Notes: a model not told the origin generated them from the letters alone. Positions 1-9,661 are shown, counted from the first letter of the stretch. The stretch is DNA of 37,918 nucleotides from Solirubrobacterales bacterium (GCA_025963905.1 JAOPZW010000206.1:1-37918); one strand, 5' to 3'. A program made the numbers and translations.

Positions 1-976
1 GCGGCGGCGGGGCGGGGCGTGGCGCGCGCGGCTGGCGCGGCAGGCGCTGTGCCACCCCGCCTGACGCGGTCGCGGCTCCGGTGCCGCGCTGCACGGTGGT
101 GGCGCTGGTCCCGGGACCGGTGACGCGGGTCGCGGAGGTTGCCGGGCCGACGCCGCGCGCGCCCTCGGCCAGTGCGACACGCATCTCCTCGGCGCTGGCG
201 AAGCGATCGCGGGGGTCCAGCGCCAGCGCGCGGTCGACCGCCGCGGCGAGCTGCGGCGTGACCTCCTCGTTGAGCTCGTGCACCGGCGCGGGGATCTCGC
301 GCTGCTGCTTGAGCGCCAGCTCGGTGAGCGACTGCGCCTCGTAGGGCAGGCGTCCTGAGAGGAACTGGTACGTCACGACGCCCAGCGCATAGATGTCGGC
401 AGCAGGGCCGACGGGCTCGCCGACCGCCTGCTCGGGCGCCAGATAGGCCGCCGTGCCCAGCACCGAGCCGACCTGGGTGATCGACGACTCCTCGCTCAGC
501 GCCTTGGCGATCCCGAAGTCGGCGAGCTTGACGGTGTCGTCCTCGGCGCGCAGGAGGTTGCCGGGCTTGACGTCGCGGTGCACGACGCCGTTGCGGTGCG
601 CGTACTCGAGGCCGCGGCAGGCCTGCGACACGATCGGAAGCGCCTCGCGCACGCGAAGCACGCCCTCGTCCGAGAGGATCTCGGCGCCCGACCTCCCGCG
701 GATGTACTCCATGACGATGTAGTGGCGCGCGCTCGCGTCGTCGAAGCCGAAGTCGAACACCTGGACGATGTTCGGATGCACGAGGCGCGCCGCCGCCAGC
801 GCCTCGCGGCGGAAGCGCGAGATGAAGTGGCTGTCCTGGGCGAGATGCTCGGCCAGGAGCTTCACGGCGACGTGGCGCTCCAGGCGGCGGTCGAACGCGA
901 GCACGACCGTCGACATGCCGCCGATCCCCAGCCGCTCGCCGAGCTCGTAGCGGTCGACCAGCACCTCGCCGGCCAT
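1..976 (-). CDS. Serine/threonine protein kinase (PknB-like), C-terminus outside window
   Basis: Hanks-type eukaryotic-like protein kinase that phosphorylates Ser/Thr on protein substrates. Read on the minus strand from ATG at 976, it shows the glycine loop GIGGMSTVV (residues 18-25), the ATP-binding Lys39, the catalytic HRDVKPGN loop (H133-R134-D135), a DFGIAK motif and the GTAAYLAPEQ activation segment. After the kinase domain (to about residue 275) it becomes Ala/Thr/Pro-rich, as in the juxtamembrane linkers of PknB-type receptors. The window ends before any transmembrane or PASTA region. Its ATG overlaps the TGA of the lipoprotein gene upstream, so the two are probably translationally coupled. 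Confidence 0.93.
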   Translation of the reverse strand, partial: MAGEVLVDRYELGERLGIGGMSTVVLAFDRRLERHVAVKLLAEHLAQDSHFISRFRREALAAARLVHPNIVQVFDFGFDDASARHYIVMEYIRGRSGAEILSDEGVLRVREALPIVSQACRGLEYAHRNGVVHRDVKPGNLLRAEDDTVKLADFGIAKALSEESSITQVGSVLGTAAYLAPEQAVGEPVGPAADIYALGVVTYQFLSGRLPYEAQSLTELALKQQREIPAPVHELNEEVTPQLAAAVDRALALDPRDRFASAEEMRVALAEGARGVGPATSATRVTGPGTSATTVQRGTGAATASGGVAQRLPRQPRAPRPAPPP

Positions 977-1527
977 CAGCCCGTCCCTCCGCCGGTCCCC
1001 GGGGTCGCTCCGCCGGTCCCGCCGCCCTGGGTCGTCCCGGTCGGGGTGGTCGGCGTGGTCGAGGTCGTCGTGGTGTCGGTGGGGGTGGTGTCGGTCGTCG
1101 TCGTGTCGGTGGTCGTCGTGTCGGTGGTCGTCGTGTCCGTCGTGGTCGTGTCGGTCGTCGTCGTCGTCGGGGTGGAGGTCGTGGTGTCGGTCGACTGGGT
1201 CGGCGCCGTGGTCTGCGTCTGCGCCTGCGCGCACTGCACCGGCGCCCGGGCGCTGAGCGCGCCGGCGCCCTGGTTGAGGCGATCGACGAGCTTCTGGTCC
1301 ACGGTGCCGGGCAGCCTCAGGATGTCACCCCGCACGCGGGTGGCGGCCTGACCCGCCGCGTTGCAGTCGCCCGCGCTCACGGCGCTGCTCACGGCGCCGA
1401 GGTCGTTGGTGAGCCGCGCGGCGTCGCCGGCCGGGATGAGGCCGTTGCGGTCGCCGCATGCCACCAGGAACGCCGCGCCGACGCCGAGCAGCGCCGCCAG
1501 CAGCAGCGGGAGCGCGCGCACCGTCAC
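976..1527 (-). CDS. Thr-rich lipoprotein upstream of kinase
   Basis: 183-aa predicted lipoprotein. The GTG at 1527 gives a short basic N-terminus, a hydrophobic stretch and a lipobox LVAC with the lipidated cysteine at residue 24. A globular part of about 85 residues with a few cysteines follows, then a low-complexity tail of repeated DTTTT units and a Gly-rich end. The tail is probably an unstructured cell-wall spacer. The start codon overlaps the stop of the phosphoesterase gene (GTGA) and its own stop overlaps the kinase start (ATGA), so it belongs to a three-gene transcript. It may be a sensor or partner for the kinase, but nothing in the sequence proves this. Confidence 0.8.
   Translation of the reverse strand: MTVRALPLLLAALLGVGAAFLVACGDRNGLIPAGDAARLTNDLGAVSSAVSAGDCNAAGQAATRVRGDILRLPGTVDQKLVDRLNQGAGALSARAPVQCAQAQTQTTAPTQSTDTTTSTPTTTTTDTTTTDTTTTDTTTTDTTTTDTTPTDTTTTSTTPTTPTGTTQGGGTGGATPGTGGGTG
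1070..1170. repeat. Tandem 15-bp coding repeat (DTTTT units)
   Basis: Near-identical 15-bp units, such as GTGTCGGTGGTCGTC on the plus strand, encode the (Asp-Thr4)n tail of the lipoprotein. The length is likely to vary between strains by replication slippage. Confidence 0.7.
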
Positions 1528-2255
1528 TGGCCGTACTCCAGGCGCTCGGCGAGCGAATCGGGCAGCCGCGCAGCGCGGATCGCGGCGCCGGCGCCGGCGA
1601 TGTCGTACTCGGTCCGCCGCCACGATCCGGTCCACGACGTCGTGTCGAGCATCAGCCATGCCGCCCGGGCATCGCCGTCGCGAGGCTGGCCGACGCTGCC
1701 CGGGTTGAGGATCCACTCGCCGCCGGCGAGGTCGAGCTCGTCGTCGCCGCGGCGCGGCTCGCCGGTCGCCGGCTCACCGTCGCGGCGGACGAACGACAGC
1801 GCGACGTGCGAATGGCCGACGAGGCAGATGCGCTGGTCGGCGGCGTCGAGGCACAGCTCGGCCAGGAGCGCGCTGAGGACGTACTCCCACACCGGGTCGC
1901 GCGGGCTTGCGTGGTAGAGCCCGACCTCGCCCCCGACGCCCTTCGGGCTGAGCGAGGCCAGCCAGTCGCGATGGTCCGGATCGATGACCTCCTGCGTCCA
2001 GCGGGCGGCGAGCGCGGCGCCGCGGGAGAACTCGTCCAGCGAGAGGTCGCCCGTCACGGCCAGGTCGTGGTTGCCCGACAGGCACAGCGTGGCGTGCTCG
2101 CGCGCCAGCGCGCAGCAGTCGTTGGGGTCGGCGCCGTAGCCGACGATGTCGCCCAGGCACCAGACCTCACGCGCGCCGGTGCGCGCGATGTCGGCGAGCA
2201 CCGCCTCGAAGGCGTGCCGGTTGCCGTGGATGTCGGAGACGATGGCGACCTGCAT
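1524..2255 (-). CDS. Metallophosphoesterase family protein
   Basis: 243-aa calcineurin-like phosphoesterase (Metallophos_2/YfcE type). Starting at ATG 2255 it opens with MQVAIVSDIHGN, the first metal-binding motif (D8, H10). GDIVGYGADPNDC, then GNHD, and later GHSHV complete the dinuclear metal site. The size fits the family. An upstream in-frame extension to 2402 exists, but the protein family begins directly at the DIHGN strand, so the internal ATG was chosen. It is the first gene of the minus-strand set with the lipoprotein and kinase. The substrate cannot be told from sequence; members hydrolyse phosphodiesters, phosphoproteins or nucleotides. Confidence 0.9.
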   Translation of the reverse strand: MQVAIVSDIHGNRHAFEAVLADIARTGAREVWCLGDIVGYGADPNDCCALAREHATLCLSGNHDLAVTGDLSLDEFSRGAALAARWTQEVIDPDHRDWLASLSPKGVGGEVGLYHASPRDPVWEYVLSALLAELCLDAADQRICLVGHSHVALSFVRRDGEPATGEPRRGDDELDLAGGEWILNPGSVGQPRDGDARAAWLMLDTTSWTGSWRRTEYDIAGAGAAIRAARLPDSLAERLEYGQ

Positions 2256-2280
2256 GAAACGGCCCAATAGAGTGCGGAAG

Positions 2281-3501
2281 GTGAACGGCGGGCGAGTGCG
2301 AGTGACCGTCGCCGTGGTGGCCGCGCTGGGCGTCGCCGAGGCGGCCGTCCTGCTGCTCCGGCCGCGCAGCGGGGTCATCGAGCCCGCGCCGGTCAGCGCC
2401 ACATCTTACTTCAGCCCGGCCGAGCTCGACCGCGCGCGCGACTTCCGCCGGCCGCAGCTGGCGCTCTATGCCGGGACGCTGCTGGTCGACGCAATCGTCC
2501 TGGTGTGGCTCGTCAGGCGGCCGCCGGCCCGCCTGCGCGGGCCGTTGCGCCGGCCGGTCCTCGTGGCGGCCGGAGCCGGTGCGGCCCTGTCGCTGACGCT
2601 GAACGCCGCGTCGCTGCCGCTCACCGCGGTCGCCCACGCCCGGGCGGTCGACGTCGGGCTCTCGACGCAGTCGTGGGGCGCGTGGGGAGCCGATCTCGCC
2701 AAGGCGTGGGCGATCGGCGCCGCGGGCGCCGGCGCAGGAGCAGGAGCGGCGGTCGCGCTCATGCGGCGCTTCCCGCGTGCCTGGTGGCTGCCCGCCTCGG
2801 CCGTCGTGGTGGCCTTCAGCGTGGCGATGACGTACGCGGGGCCGGTTCTCCTGGACCCCGTGTTCAACCGCTTCACGAAGCTGCCGCCCGGCCGGACACG
2901 CAGCGACGTGCTGGCCGTGGCCCGGCAGGCCGGCGTCCGGGTCGGCGAGGTCTACGAGGTCGATGCCAGCCGCCGCACGACCGCCGCCAACGCCTACGTC
3001 ACCGGCCTGGGCGCGACCAAGCGGGTGGTCCTCTTCGACACCCTGCTGAGTGGCTTCAGCCGCGAGGAGCTGCGCCTCGTCGTGGCCCACGAGCTCGGTC
3101 ACGTGCACTACCGCGACGTCTCGCACGGGCTGCTCTACCTGCTGCTCGTGACCCCGGGCGGGATGTGGGCCGCGGCGCTGCTCACGCGCCGCCTCGCGCC
3201 GTCCGAGGCGCTCCCCGGCCCGGCGTCCCTGCCCGCGCTGGGCCTGGCGATCGGCGTGGTCGCGCTGGGGGTCGGGACGATCTCGAACCAGCTCTCGCGT
3301 CGCGTCGAGGCTCGTGCCGACAGCTTCTCGCTGCGGGTGACCGGCGAGCCCGAGTCGTTCATCGCCTTCGAGCGGGGGATCGCGCTGCGCAACGTCGCCG
3401 ACCCCGACCCGCCCCGCTGGCTGACGTTCCTGATGGCGACGCACCCGCCGACGATCGACCGCATCGGCATCGCCCGGGCCTACGAGCGGGGCACGCGCTG
3501 A
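2281..3501 (+). CDS. M48 family zinc metallopeptidase (membrane)
   Basis: Integral membrane protease of the Ste24/HtpX class, about 406 aa. The zinc site HELGH lies at residues 270-274, and a third ligand Glu343 in VEARAD matches the M48 layout. Several hydrophobic segments precede and follow it. The conserved YF.P.E..RA.DF region after residue 40 matches CAAX-protease-like members. The start is uncertain: GTG codons lie in frame at 2272, 2281, 2296 and 2302, and GGAAGG sits at 2276. The gene is divergent from the phosphoesterase, with the start regions only about 25 bp apart. A role in membrane protein quality control is inferred from the family. Confidence 0.88.
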   Translation: MNGGRVRVTVAVVAALGVAEAAVLLLRPRSGVIEPAPVSATSYFSPAELDRARDFRRPQLALYAGTLLVDAIVLVWLVRRPPARLRGPLRRPVLVAAGAGAALSLTLNAASLPLTAVAHARAVDVGLSTQSWGAWGADLAKAWAIGAAGAGAGAGAAVALMRRFPRAWWLPASAVVVAFSVAMTYAGPVLLDPVFNRFTKLPPGRTRSDVLAVARQAGVRVGEVYEVDASRRTTAANAYVTGLGATKRVVLFDTLLSGFSREELRLVVAHELGHVHYRDVSHGLLYLLLVTPGGMWAAALLTRRLAPSEALPGPASLPALGLAIGVVALGVGTISNQLSRRVEARADSFSLRVTGEPESFIAFERGIALRNVADPDPPRWLTFLMATHPPTIDRIGIARAYERGTR

Positions 3502-3523
3502 GCCCGCCGCGGGGCTGCCGGGC

Positions 3524-3820
3524 CTACGGCCCGCCGAACTCGGGCAGGTTCTTGATGCCCTCGCGGGTGCGCCACTTGGAGTAGTTGTCCTCCATCGCGT
3601 CGATCAGCTCGCGCATGAAGCGGGGCGAGAGGTTGATGCGGCTGACCACCACTCCGGGGATCTCGTCGTCCTCGACCTCGTGGTCGACGCGGGCGAACGT
3701 GAGCGTGAACTCGTAGTCCGAGTGGCTGACGTTGGCGAAGTTCGCGTACTTGCCCGCCATGTGCTTCGGATCGAAGTGGATGTTGATGTGGCGCTCGTTG
3801 GGCTGCTGTTCGTCGGCCAT
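3524..3820 (-). CDS. DUF3467 domain protein
   Basis: 98-aa soluble protein matching DUF3467: an N-terminal H.NIHFDP segment, YANFA.V.HS..EF.L.FA in the middle, and the ending SRI..SP.F...LI.A...N. The ATG at 3820 (MADEQQ) is preferred over an ATG seven codons upstream because the conserved region begins right after it. The function of the family is unknown. It ends 22 bp from the convergent M48 gene. Confidence 0.85.
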   Translation of the reverse strand: MADEQQPNERHINIHFDPKHMAGKYANFANVSHSDYEFTLTFARVDHEVEDDEIPGVVVSRINLSPRFMRELIDAMEDNYSKWRTREGIKNLPEFGGP

Positions 3821-3841
3821 GGTGCACTTAGTATCGCGCAC

Positions 3842-4249
3842 GTGAGGCTCATCGTCCTGGCAGTCGGCCGTCTGCGATCACCGTTCGCCGACGATGTCCA
3901 GCACTACCGCAAGCTGCTGGCCCGCCACGCCCGCCTGGAGCTCGTCGAGGTGCGCGAGGACGAGCACGTCGGGCGCCGACTCCCCGAGCGGGCCTATCTG
4001 TCGCTGCTCGCGGCCGGCGGCGAGACGTATGACTCGGTGGGGTTCAGCCGCTTCCTGGAGGATCGCCGCCAGTCCGGCCGCGACCTCTGCTTCGTCGTCG
4101 GCGGCGCCTACGGGCTGGAGCTCGACCAGGCCGACCACCGCCTGTCCCTGGGCCCGATGACGCTGCCGCACCAGCTGGCCCGCGTCGTCCTGCTCGAGCA
4201 GCTCTACCGCGCCCACAAGATCCTCGCCAACGAGCCCTACCACCACTGA
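3842..4249 (+). CDS. rlmH: 23S rRNA (pseudouridine1915-N3)-methyltransferase RlmH
   Basis: 135-aa SPOUT methyltransferase that methylates pseudouridine 1915 in helix 69 of 23S rRNA, using S-adenosylmethionine. The SAM-binding knot is visible in FVVGGAYGL and LSLGPMTLPHQLAR, and the C-terminus ends in the family-typical NEPYHH. The GTG at 3842 yields the expected N-terminus (VRLIVLAVGRL) and the usual length of an RlmH. It is divergent from the DUF3467 gene. Its TGA overlaps the ATG of the channel gene (TGATG), so it heads a run of overlapping genes with argS. Confidence 0.92.
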   Translation: MRLIVLAVGRLRSPFADDVQHYRKLLARHARLELVEVREDEHVGRRLPERAYLSLLAAGGETYDSVGFSRFLEDRRQSGRDLCFVVGGAYGLELDQADHRLSLGPMTLPHQLARVVLLEQLYRAHKILANEPYHH

Positions 4250-5300
4250 TGGCGGACCGGCCCGGCGAAGGACGCAGCCAGCTCTCCCGGCGCAGTCGCG
4301 AGCGCCTCGAGGTGCTCGCGTTCCTGAGGCGGATGCGAACGCTCGCCGTCGCGGTCGCCGTCGTCCTGACGGCGGGCACGATCGGCTTCATGGCCACCGA
4401 GGGGGTGTCGGCGTGGCTGGGCTTCGAGTGGTCCCTCGACACCATCGCCACGATCGGCTCCATCCCGCCGCCCCACACCACCGGCGGTCAGGTGGTCAAG
4501 GTCGTCCTCATCGCACTCGGCGTCGGTACCCTCTTCTACGGCCTCGTGACCGTGACCGAGGTCTTCGTCTCGGGCCACCTCGCCGAACTGCTCGCCCACC
4601 GCCGCACGCAGAAGCTCATCGACGCCACCAGCGACCACTACATCATCTGCGGCTTCGGCCGGGTGGGCCGGCAGGTCGCGCGCGACCTGCGGGCCGCCGG
4701 CGCGCGGTACGTGGTGATCGACGACAACCCCGAGAGCCGCGACCTGGCGGCGGGCGTCGGGATCCGCTTCATCGAGGGTCAGCCATCCGACGACGAGACG
4801 CTGCGGGCCGCCGGCATCATGCGCGCCCGCGCCGTGATCGCGTGCGTGGACTCCGACGCCGAGAACATCTTCACGACGCTCAGCGCGCGGTCGCTGCGCC
4901 CGGACATCGCCATCGTCGCGCGCGCATCCGTCGAGAGCTCGGAGCCCAAGCTGCGCCGCGCCGGCGCCGACCGCGTCATCTCGCCCTACAAGGCCAGCGG
5001 CGCCGAGATGGCGCGCCTGGCGCTGAATCCGCAGGTCTCCGGCGTGGTCGACGTCGCGCCCGAGTACCGGATGGAGGAGATCACCGTCGCGCGCGGCTGC
5101 GAGGGGGAGGGGCGAGCCGTCGGCGACATCCGCGGGGGTGCCATCATCGTGGGCGTGCGCGATTCCAACGGCCTCTTCGAGCCTCAGCCGCCGGCCGAGC
5201 GCGTGCTCGCCGCCGGCGACTGCGTGATGGCGATGGGGACGATGCGCACGATGGACCGGCTCGAGGCGCTGTTCAACCCCGCCCGCGCCCAAGCTCGCTC

Positions 5301-5304
<4 letters not shown>
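4249..5304 (+). CDS. Two-TM ion channel protein with RCK/TrkA domains, atypical filter
   Basis: 351-aa protein built like a prokaryotic K+ channel: TM1 (about residues 28-48), pore helix, TM2 (about 84-105), then an RCK-N Rossmann domain (CGFGRVGRQ, residues 134-142) and a TrkA-C domain at the end. The architecture predicts ligand-gated cation conduction in the plasma membrane. The place of the TVGYGD selectivity filter is taken by T68-I-G-S-I-P73, so K+ selectivity cannot be assumed. The gene overlaps rlmH by one base and its stop overlaps the argS ATG. Confidence 0.85.
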
Positions 5305-6932
<1,628 letters not shown>

Positions 6933-6933
6933 C

Positions 6934-6951
6934 CCGGGCCGCACGGCCCGG
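6934..6951 (+). terminator. GC hairpin after argS
   Basis: CCGGGCCG CA CGGCCCGG forms a compact perfect inverted repeat two bases after the argS stop. There is no T-tract, so termination efficiency is uncertain. Confidence 0.4.
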
Positions 6952-6981
6952 CTGAGATCACGCACGAGATCACCCGCGAAA

Positions 6982-6999
6982 CCGGTGCACTTGCACCGG
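6982..6999. promoter_or_regulatory. 18-bp palindrome, possible operator
   Basis: CCGGTGCA CT TGCACCGG is a perfect dyad with 8-bp arms, about 95 bp upstream of the small acidic gene. Arms separated by two bases suit a homodimeric regulator better than an RNA hairpin. Confidence 0.4.
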
Positions 7000-7093
7000 G
7001 CGTTCCGGGACGGCAGAGTGTTGCGGCCCAGGGGGGTCTGGCCAACCTCCGGGGCATTGTTCGACTTTCTGGTGGATCTACGAGGAGGTTGCG

Positions 7094-7252
7094 ATGCGCA
7101 TGAAGTCCCCGGAGCACCCCGAGCCGCCCCGGCCGGATGACGCACCCGGCTACGCCGACCGCGACGACGACGACACCACCGAGCAGACCGGCGGCGGCAT
7201 CGACCCCGACGACGACCGCTGGGCGACCGAGGCCGGCGATTCGAGCGACTAG
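7094..7252 (+). CDS. Small acidic hypothetical protein
   Basis: 52-aa protein rich in Asp, Glu and Pro, with no hydrophobic segment; probably disordered. A near-perfect ribosome-binding site (GAGGAGGT, 7082-7089) lies five bases before the ATG, which is the main reason to believe it is translated. It stands alone after argS, behind its own leader with a palindrome. No family is recognised. Confidence 0.65.
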   Translation: MRMKSPEHPEPPRPDDAPGYADRDDDDTTEQTGGGIDPDDDRWATEAGDSSD

Positions 7253-7287
7253 GGCCGCGCCAGGGGCGCGGCGCGTGGTCCCCGGAC

Positions 7288-8043
7288 CTAGAACCGGTAG
7301 AGGAAGTCCAGGCCCAGCTTCTGCAGCAGGCTCTGGGCCTCGACGTTCAGGCGCGTCAGCTCACCGCTGAGCATGAGGACGCCCATGAGGATGAGGACGC
7401 AGCCGGAGACGGCGGTCACGAGCACGTAGTGCTCGCGGATCCAGCGGAACGCCGAGGTCATCCGGTCGAACGCCAGCGCGGTCAGCAGGAACGGCACCGC
7501 GAGGCCGAGCGAGTAGCAGGCCAGCAGCACCCCACCGTGCCCGACGGTGTCCGACGTCGACGCCGCGGCGAGGATCGAGGCCAGCGTGGGGCCGACGCAC
7601 GGCGTCCACGCGATGGCGAAGGCGAGCCCGGCGATGACCGGGCCGCCGGCGCCGGCGCGGCGGATCAGCGCCTCCGGGCGCCATTCGCGGCCGAGCTTGG
7701 GCACGAACGGGGTGGCGAGGAAGAACACGCCCATCGCGACGATGACCACGCCGGCCGCGGTGTCGAGCGTCTGCTTGGAGTTCTGCAGCGACGTGCCGAT
7801 CCCGGTGGCGGTCATCCCGAGGGCGACGAACATGATCGTGAACGACAGGCAGAAGATCGCGGCGGGCCACAGGACACTGGCGACCTTGTGCTCGCCCGCC
7901 TGCATCTCGGAGACCGTCACACCCGAGACCGCCGACAGGTAGCCGGGGACGAGCGGCAGCACGCACGGCGAGACGAACGACACGAAGCCGACCGCGAACG
8001 CCGCGACGACGGTCGTGTCGGCTTGGGCGGCGGCCAGCAGCAA
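7288..8043 (-). CDS. ccdA: Cytochrome c biogenesis protein CcdA-like
   Basis: About 251-aa polytopic membrane protein of the CcdA/DsbD-beta family. It carries electrons from cytoplasmic thioredoxin across the membrane to reduce extracytoplasmic thiols needed for haem attachment. SFVSPCVLPLVPGYLS near the N-terminus and AWTPCVGPTL in the middle hold the paired Pro-Cys motifs of the family. Six hydrophobic segments fit. The start is taken as TTG 8043; no ATG or GTG is well placed. It lies 14 bp after the ccmH stop and completes a three-gene thiol/cytochrome c set. Confidence 0.9.
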   Translation of the reverse strand: MLLAAAQADTTVVAAFAVGFVSFVSPCVLPLVPGYLSAVSGVTVSEMQAGEHKVASVLWPAAIFCLSFTIMFVALGMTATGIGTSLQNSKQTLDTAAGVVIVAMGVFFLATPFVPKLGREWRPEALIRRAGAGGPVIAGLAFAIAWTPCVGPTLASILAAASTSDTVGHGGVLLACYSLGLAVPFLLTALAFDRMTSAFRWIREHYVLVTAVSGCVLILMGVLMLSGELTRLNVEAQSLLQKLGLDFLYRF

Positions 8044-8057
8044 GGTTCCCCCGATCC

Positions 8058-8537
8058 TCAGACGTCGTAGCGGGCGAGGTCTTCGTCGAGCCGGCGCGCA
8101 TCCGCGGCGCTCAGCTCGGGCGCGCCGGCCGCGGGCGCCGTCGACGCCGCCAGCCGCGTGCGGCGGCGCCAGCGCGGCGCGACGAGCGCGGCTCCCGCCA
8201 GGAGCGCCGCCACGACGGCGATCGGGACGAGGTACACGGCGAGGCTGAAGCCCTTGTCCTCGGGCAGCGCGAGGATCGCCGGGCCGTAGCGGGCCTTCAG
8301 CGTCGCCTTGATCTGCGACTTCGTCAGGCCCTGGGCGATGAGGTCGCGGATCTCCTTGCGCTCCTGGTCCGCGCGCGGGCTCTCGGCGATGTTCAGCGGC
8401 ACGTTGCACGTGTCGCACATCACCTCGCTCTCGATGTCGTTGAACGAGGCGCGCGGCTGGGCGGCGAGCGCGGCGGTGGGGGAGGCCAGCGCGAGGAGCA
8501 GCAGCAGCAGCCCCGCGGCGGCGATCGCCCGGCGCAT
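8058..8537 (-). CDS. ccmH: CcmH-like cytochrome c maturation protein
   Basis: 159-aa protein with an N-terminal signal or anchor segment, a periplasmic-type domain containing the redox pair C41-D-T-C44 (VMCDTCNVPL, equivalent to the LRCxxCQ motif of CcmH), and a C-terminal transmembrane helix followed by a basic tail. CcmH reduces the apocytochrome CxxCH cysteines for haem ligation. The ATG overlaps the TGA of the thioredoxin gene upstream (ATGA). The cysteine motif begins VM rather than LR, a minor departure. Confidence 0.87.
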   Translation of the reverse strand: MRRAIAAAGLLLLLLALASPTAALAAQPRASFNDIESEVMCDTCNVPLNIAESPRADQERKEIRDLIAQGLTKSQIKATLKARYGPAILALPEDKGFSLAVYLVPIAVVAALLAGAALVAPRWRRRTRLAASTAPAAGAPELSAADARRLDEDLARYDV

Positions 8538-9088
8538 CACGCCGGCGCCTCCGCGCGGGTGATCGCGCTGTCCAGGAAGCCCGGGCTCACCTGGCCGCGC
8601 GAGATCGCGACGACGTGGCCGCTGCGGTCCAGCACGAACGTCTCGGGGAGCTTCGTCGTGCCGAACTTCGGCGCGAGCTGCAGCTTGTCGTCGCGCACCG
8701 TGGGATAGGTGAGCCGGTACTTGGCGACGAAGTCCTTGGACTGCGCGGCGTAGTCCTTGTAGGTGACGCCGAGCACCGTCCCGCCACTGGCCTTCAGGCG
8801 CGCCTGGGCCTTCTCGAGCTCGGGCGCCTCGGCGGCGCACGGGTCACACCACGAGGCCCAGAAGTTGAGGACCACGACCTTGCCCTTGAGGTCGCCCAGC
8901 GCCATGCGCCCGCTGCCCGTGAGGTCGGGCAGCGCGACTCCCAGCCCGGGGGCGGGCGGGCGCCTGCCGAGCTTCACCGCGGAATCAAGCGAGGTGTCGT
9001 CCCGGCGCTGGACGACGCCGTAGACCAGCAGCCCGACGAGCGACAGGGCGAGCACGGCGACCACGACGGGGACAGCGGACCGCTTCAC
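8537..9088 (-). CDS. TlpA/CcmG-type membrane thioredoxin
   Basis: 183-aa protein with an N-terminal transmembrane anchor (residues 5-25) and an extracytoplasmic thioredoxin fold. The active site is W-C81-D-P-C84 after VVVLNFWAS, and the cis-Pro loop is TKLPETFVLD. It belongs to the AhpC/TSA-Redoxin group (CcmG, DsbE, ResA) and would reduce apocytochrome c or CcmH, using electrons from CcdA. It is the first gene of the minus-strand operon and lies close to the tRNA-Gly gene. Confidence 0.92.
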   Translation of the reverse strand: MKRSAVPVVVAVLALSLVGLLVYGVVQRRDDTSLDSAVKLGRRPPAPGLGVALPDLTGSGRMALGDLKGKVVVLNFWASWCDPCAAEAPELEKAQARLKASGGTVLGVTYKDYAAQSKDFVAKYRLTYPTVRDDKLQLAPKFGTTKLPETFVLDRSGHVVAISRGQVSPGFLDSAITRAEAPA

Positions 9089-9127
9089 GCCACGAAGGGT
9101 AGTCCGCGGCTATCCTTCGCGGTCCGT

Positions 9128-9200
9128 GCGGCGGTAGCTCAGTTGGTAGAGCATCAGCTTCCCAAGCTGAGGGTCGCGAGTTCGAGCCTCGTCCGCCGCT
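9128..9200 (+). tRNA. tRNA-Gly (anticodon CCC)
   Basis: 73-nt cloverleaf. Acceptor GCGGCGG pairs with CCGCCGC. The D-arm is GCTC-AGTTGGTA-GAGC. The anticodon stem TCAGC/GCTGA encloses the loop TTCCCAA, giving anticodon CCC at 9161-9163. The T-arm is GCGAG-TTCGAGC-CTCGT and the discriminator base is T. No CCA is encoded. The 3' part is also the integration site of the element: everything from 9152 onward is repeated at 37606. The insertion leaves a full-length gene. Confidence 0.95.
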
Positions 9201-9202
9201 CT
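9152..9202 (+). repeat. attL core (51-bp direct repeat)
   Basis: The 51 bases from the anticodon arm through two bases past the tRNA-Gly end are repeated without mismatch at 37606..37656. This is the standard mark of tyrosine-integrase insertion into a tRNA 3' end. Confidence 0.95.
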
Positions 9203-9205
9203 AGT

Positions 9206-9233
9206 GAAAAGCCTCGCATTTGCGGGGCTTTTC
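9206..9233 (+). terminator. Intrinsic terminator after tRNA-Gly
   Basis: GAAAAGCCTCGC and GCGGGGCTTTTC form a 12-bp stem with one G-T pair and an ATTT loop, ending in a T-run. It lies just past the attL core, inside the element, so the element supplies the tRNA's new terminator. Confidence 0.75.
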
Positions 9234-9234
9234 C

Positions 9235-9258
9235 ACGTTCCGGGCAAAGACGTTCCGG
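9235..9258. repeat. Direct repeat ACGTTCCGG x2 near attL
   Basis: ACGTTCCGG occurs at 9235 and 9250, 15 bp apart, between the tRNA terminator and the CTGTTC sites. It could be an additional recombination-protein binding site. Confidence 0.4.
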
Positions 9259-9273
9259 AAACCGGCTTGACTT

Positions 9274-9292
9274 CTGTTCCCGCATGCTGTTC
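9274..9292. repeat. Candidate integrase arm sites, left end
   Basis: CTGTTCCCGC at 9274 is followed 13 bp later by CTGTTC. The same word with the same 13-bp spacing occurs at the right end (37475 and 37488, then 37505). Paired short repeats within 100 bp of both att cores are what arm-type integrase sites look like. Confidence 0.5.
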
Positions 9293-9343
9293 TAATTCGC
9301 CCTCAAGCCGCCCCCCGAACACCGGGCAAGCGGGCAAAAGAAA

Positions 9344-9374
9344 GGCCCCGACGGTGCGCTAACACCTCGGGGCC
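9344..9374 (+). promoter_or_regulatory. Leader hairpin upstream of small gene
   Basis: GGCCCCGA, a one-base bulge and GGTG pair with CACC and TCGGGGCC around a short loop. It lies 24 bp before an ATG and has no T-tract. It may be a leader RNA structure or an operator. Confidence 0.4.
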
Positions 9375-9397
9375 AGGCACAGGAGAAACGAGCTCCC

Positions 9398-9661
9398 ATG
9401 CAAGACGAACGTACCATCGCCGTCAACGTCGACGACCTCCGCCAGCTGGCGTTCTACGCCGCTCAGGGCATCCTCGATGAGTCCGAAAGCCCTGACGTCG
9501 AGATCGACGACAACGGCGCCAAGCTGGCCGACCTGCTCGCGATGGCATTCGCCCACGCCAACCTGGCCGCCGACGCCAACGGCGACGACCTGCCGCACGA
9601 CCAGGCCGACATTGTGGAGGCGCTTTCCGGCCAGCTGACCGCTCGCCGCCTGGCCGCCTGA
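9398..9661 (+). CDS. Small acidic hypothetical protein beside integrase
   Basis: 87-aa acidic, mostly helical protein (MQDERTIAVNVDDL...). AGGAG lies about 12 bases before the ATG. It has no cysteine clusters, membrane segment or clear HTH. It sits between attL and the integrase and reads in the same direction, the usual place for recombination or copy-control accessory proteins, but no family is recognised. Confidence 0.7.
   Translation: MQDERTIAVNVDDLRQLAFYAAQGILDESESPDVEIDDNGAKLADLLAMAFAHANLAADANGDDLPHDQADIVEALSGQLTARRLAA

Noticed and set aside
4237-5292. Long minus-strand frame opposite the channel gene
   Set aside because: It mirrors the channel gene, whose plus-strand product has clear RCK domains; the antisense product is Ala/Arg/Asp-rich with no motif.
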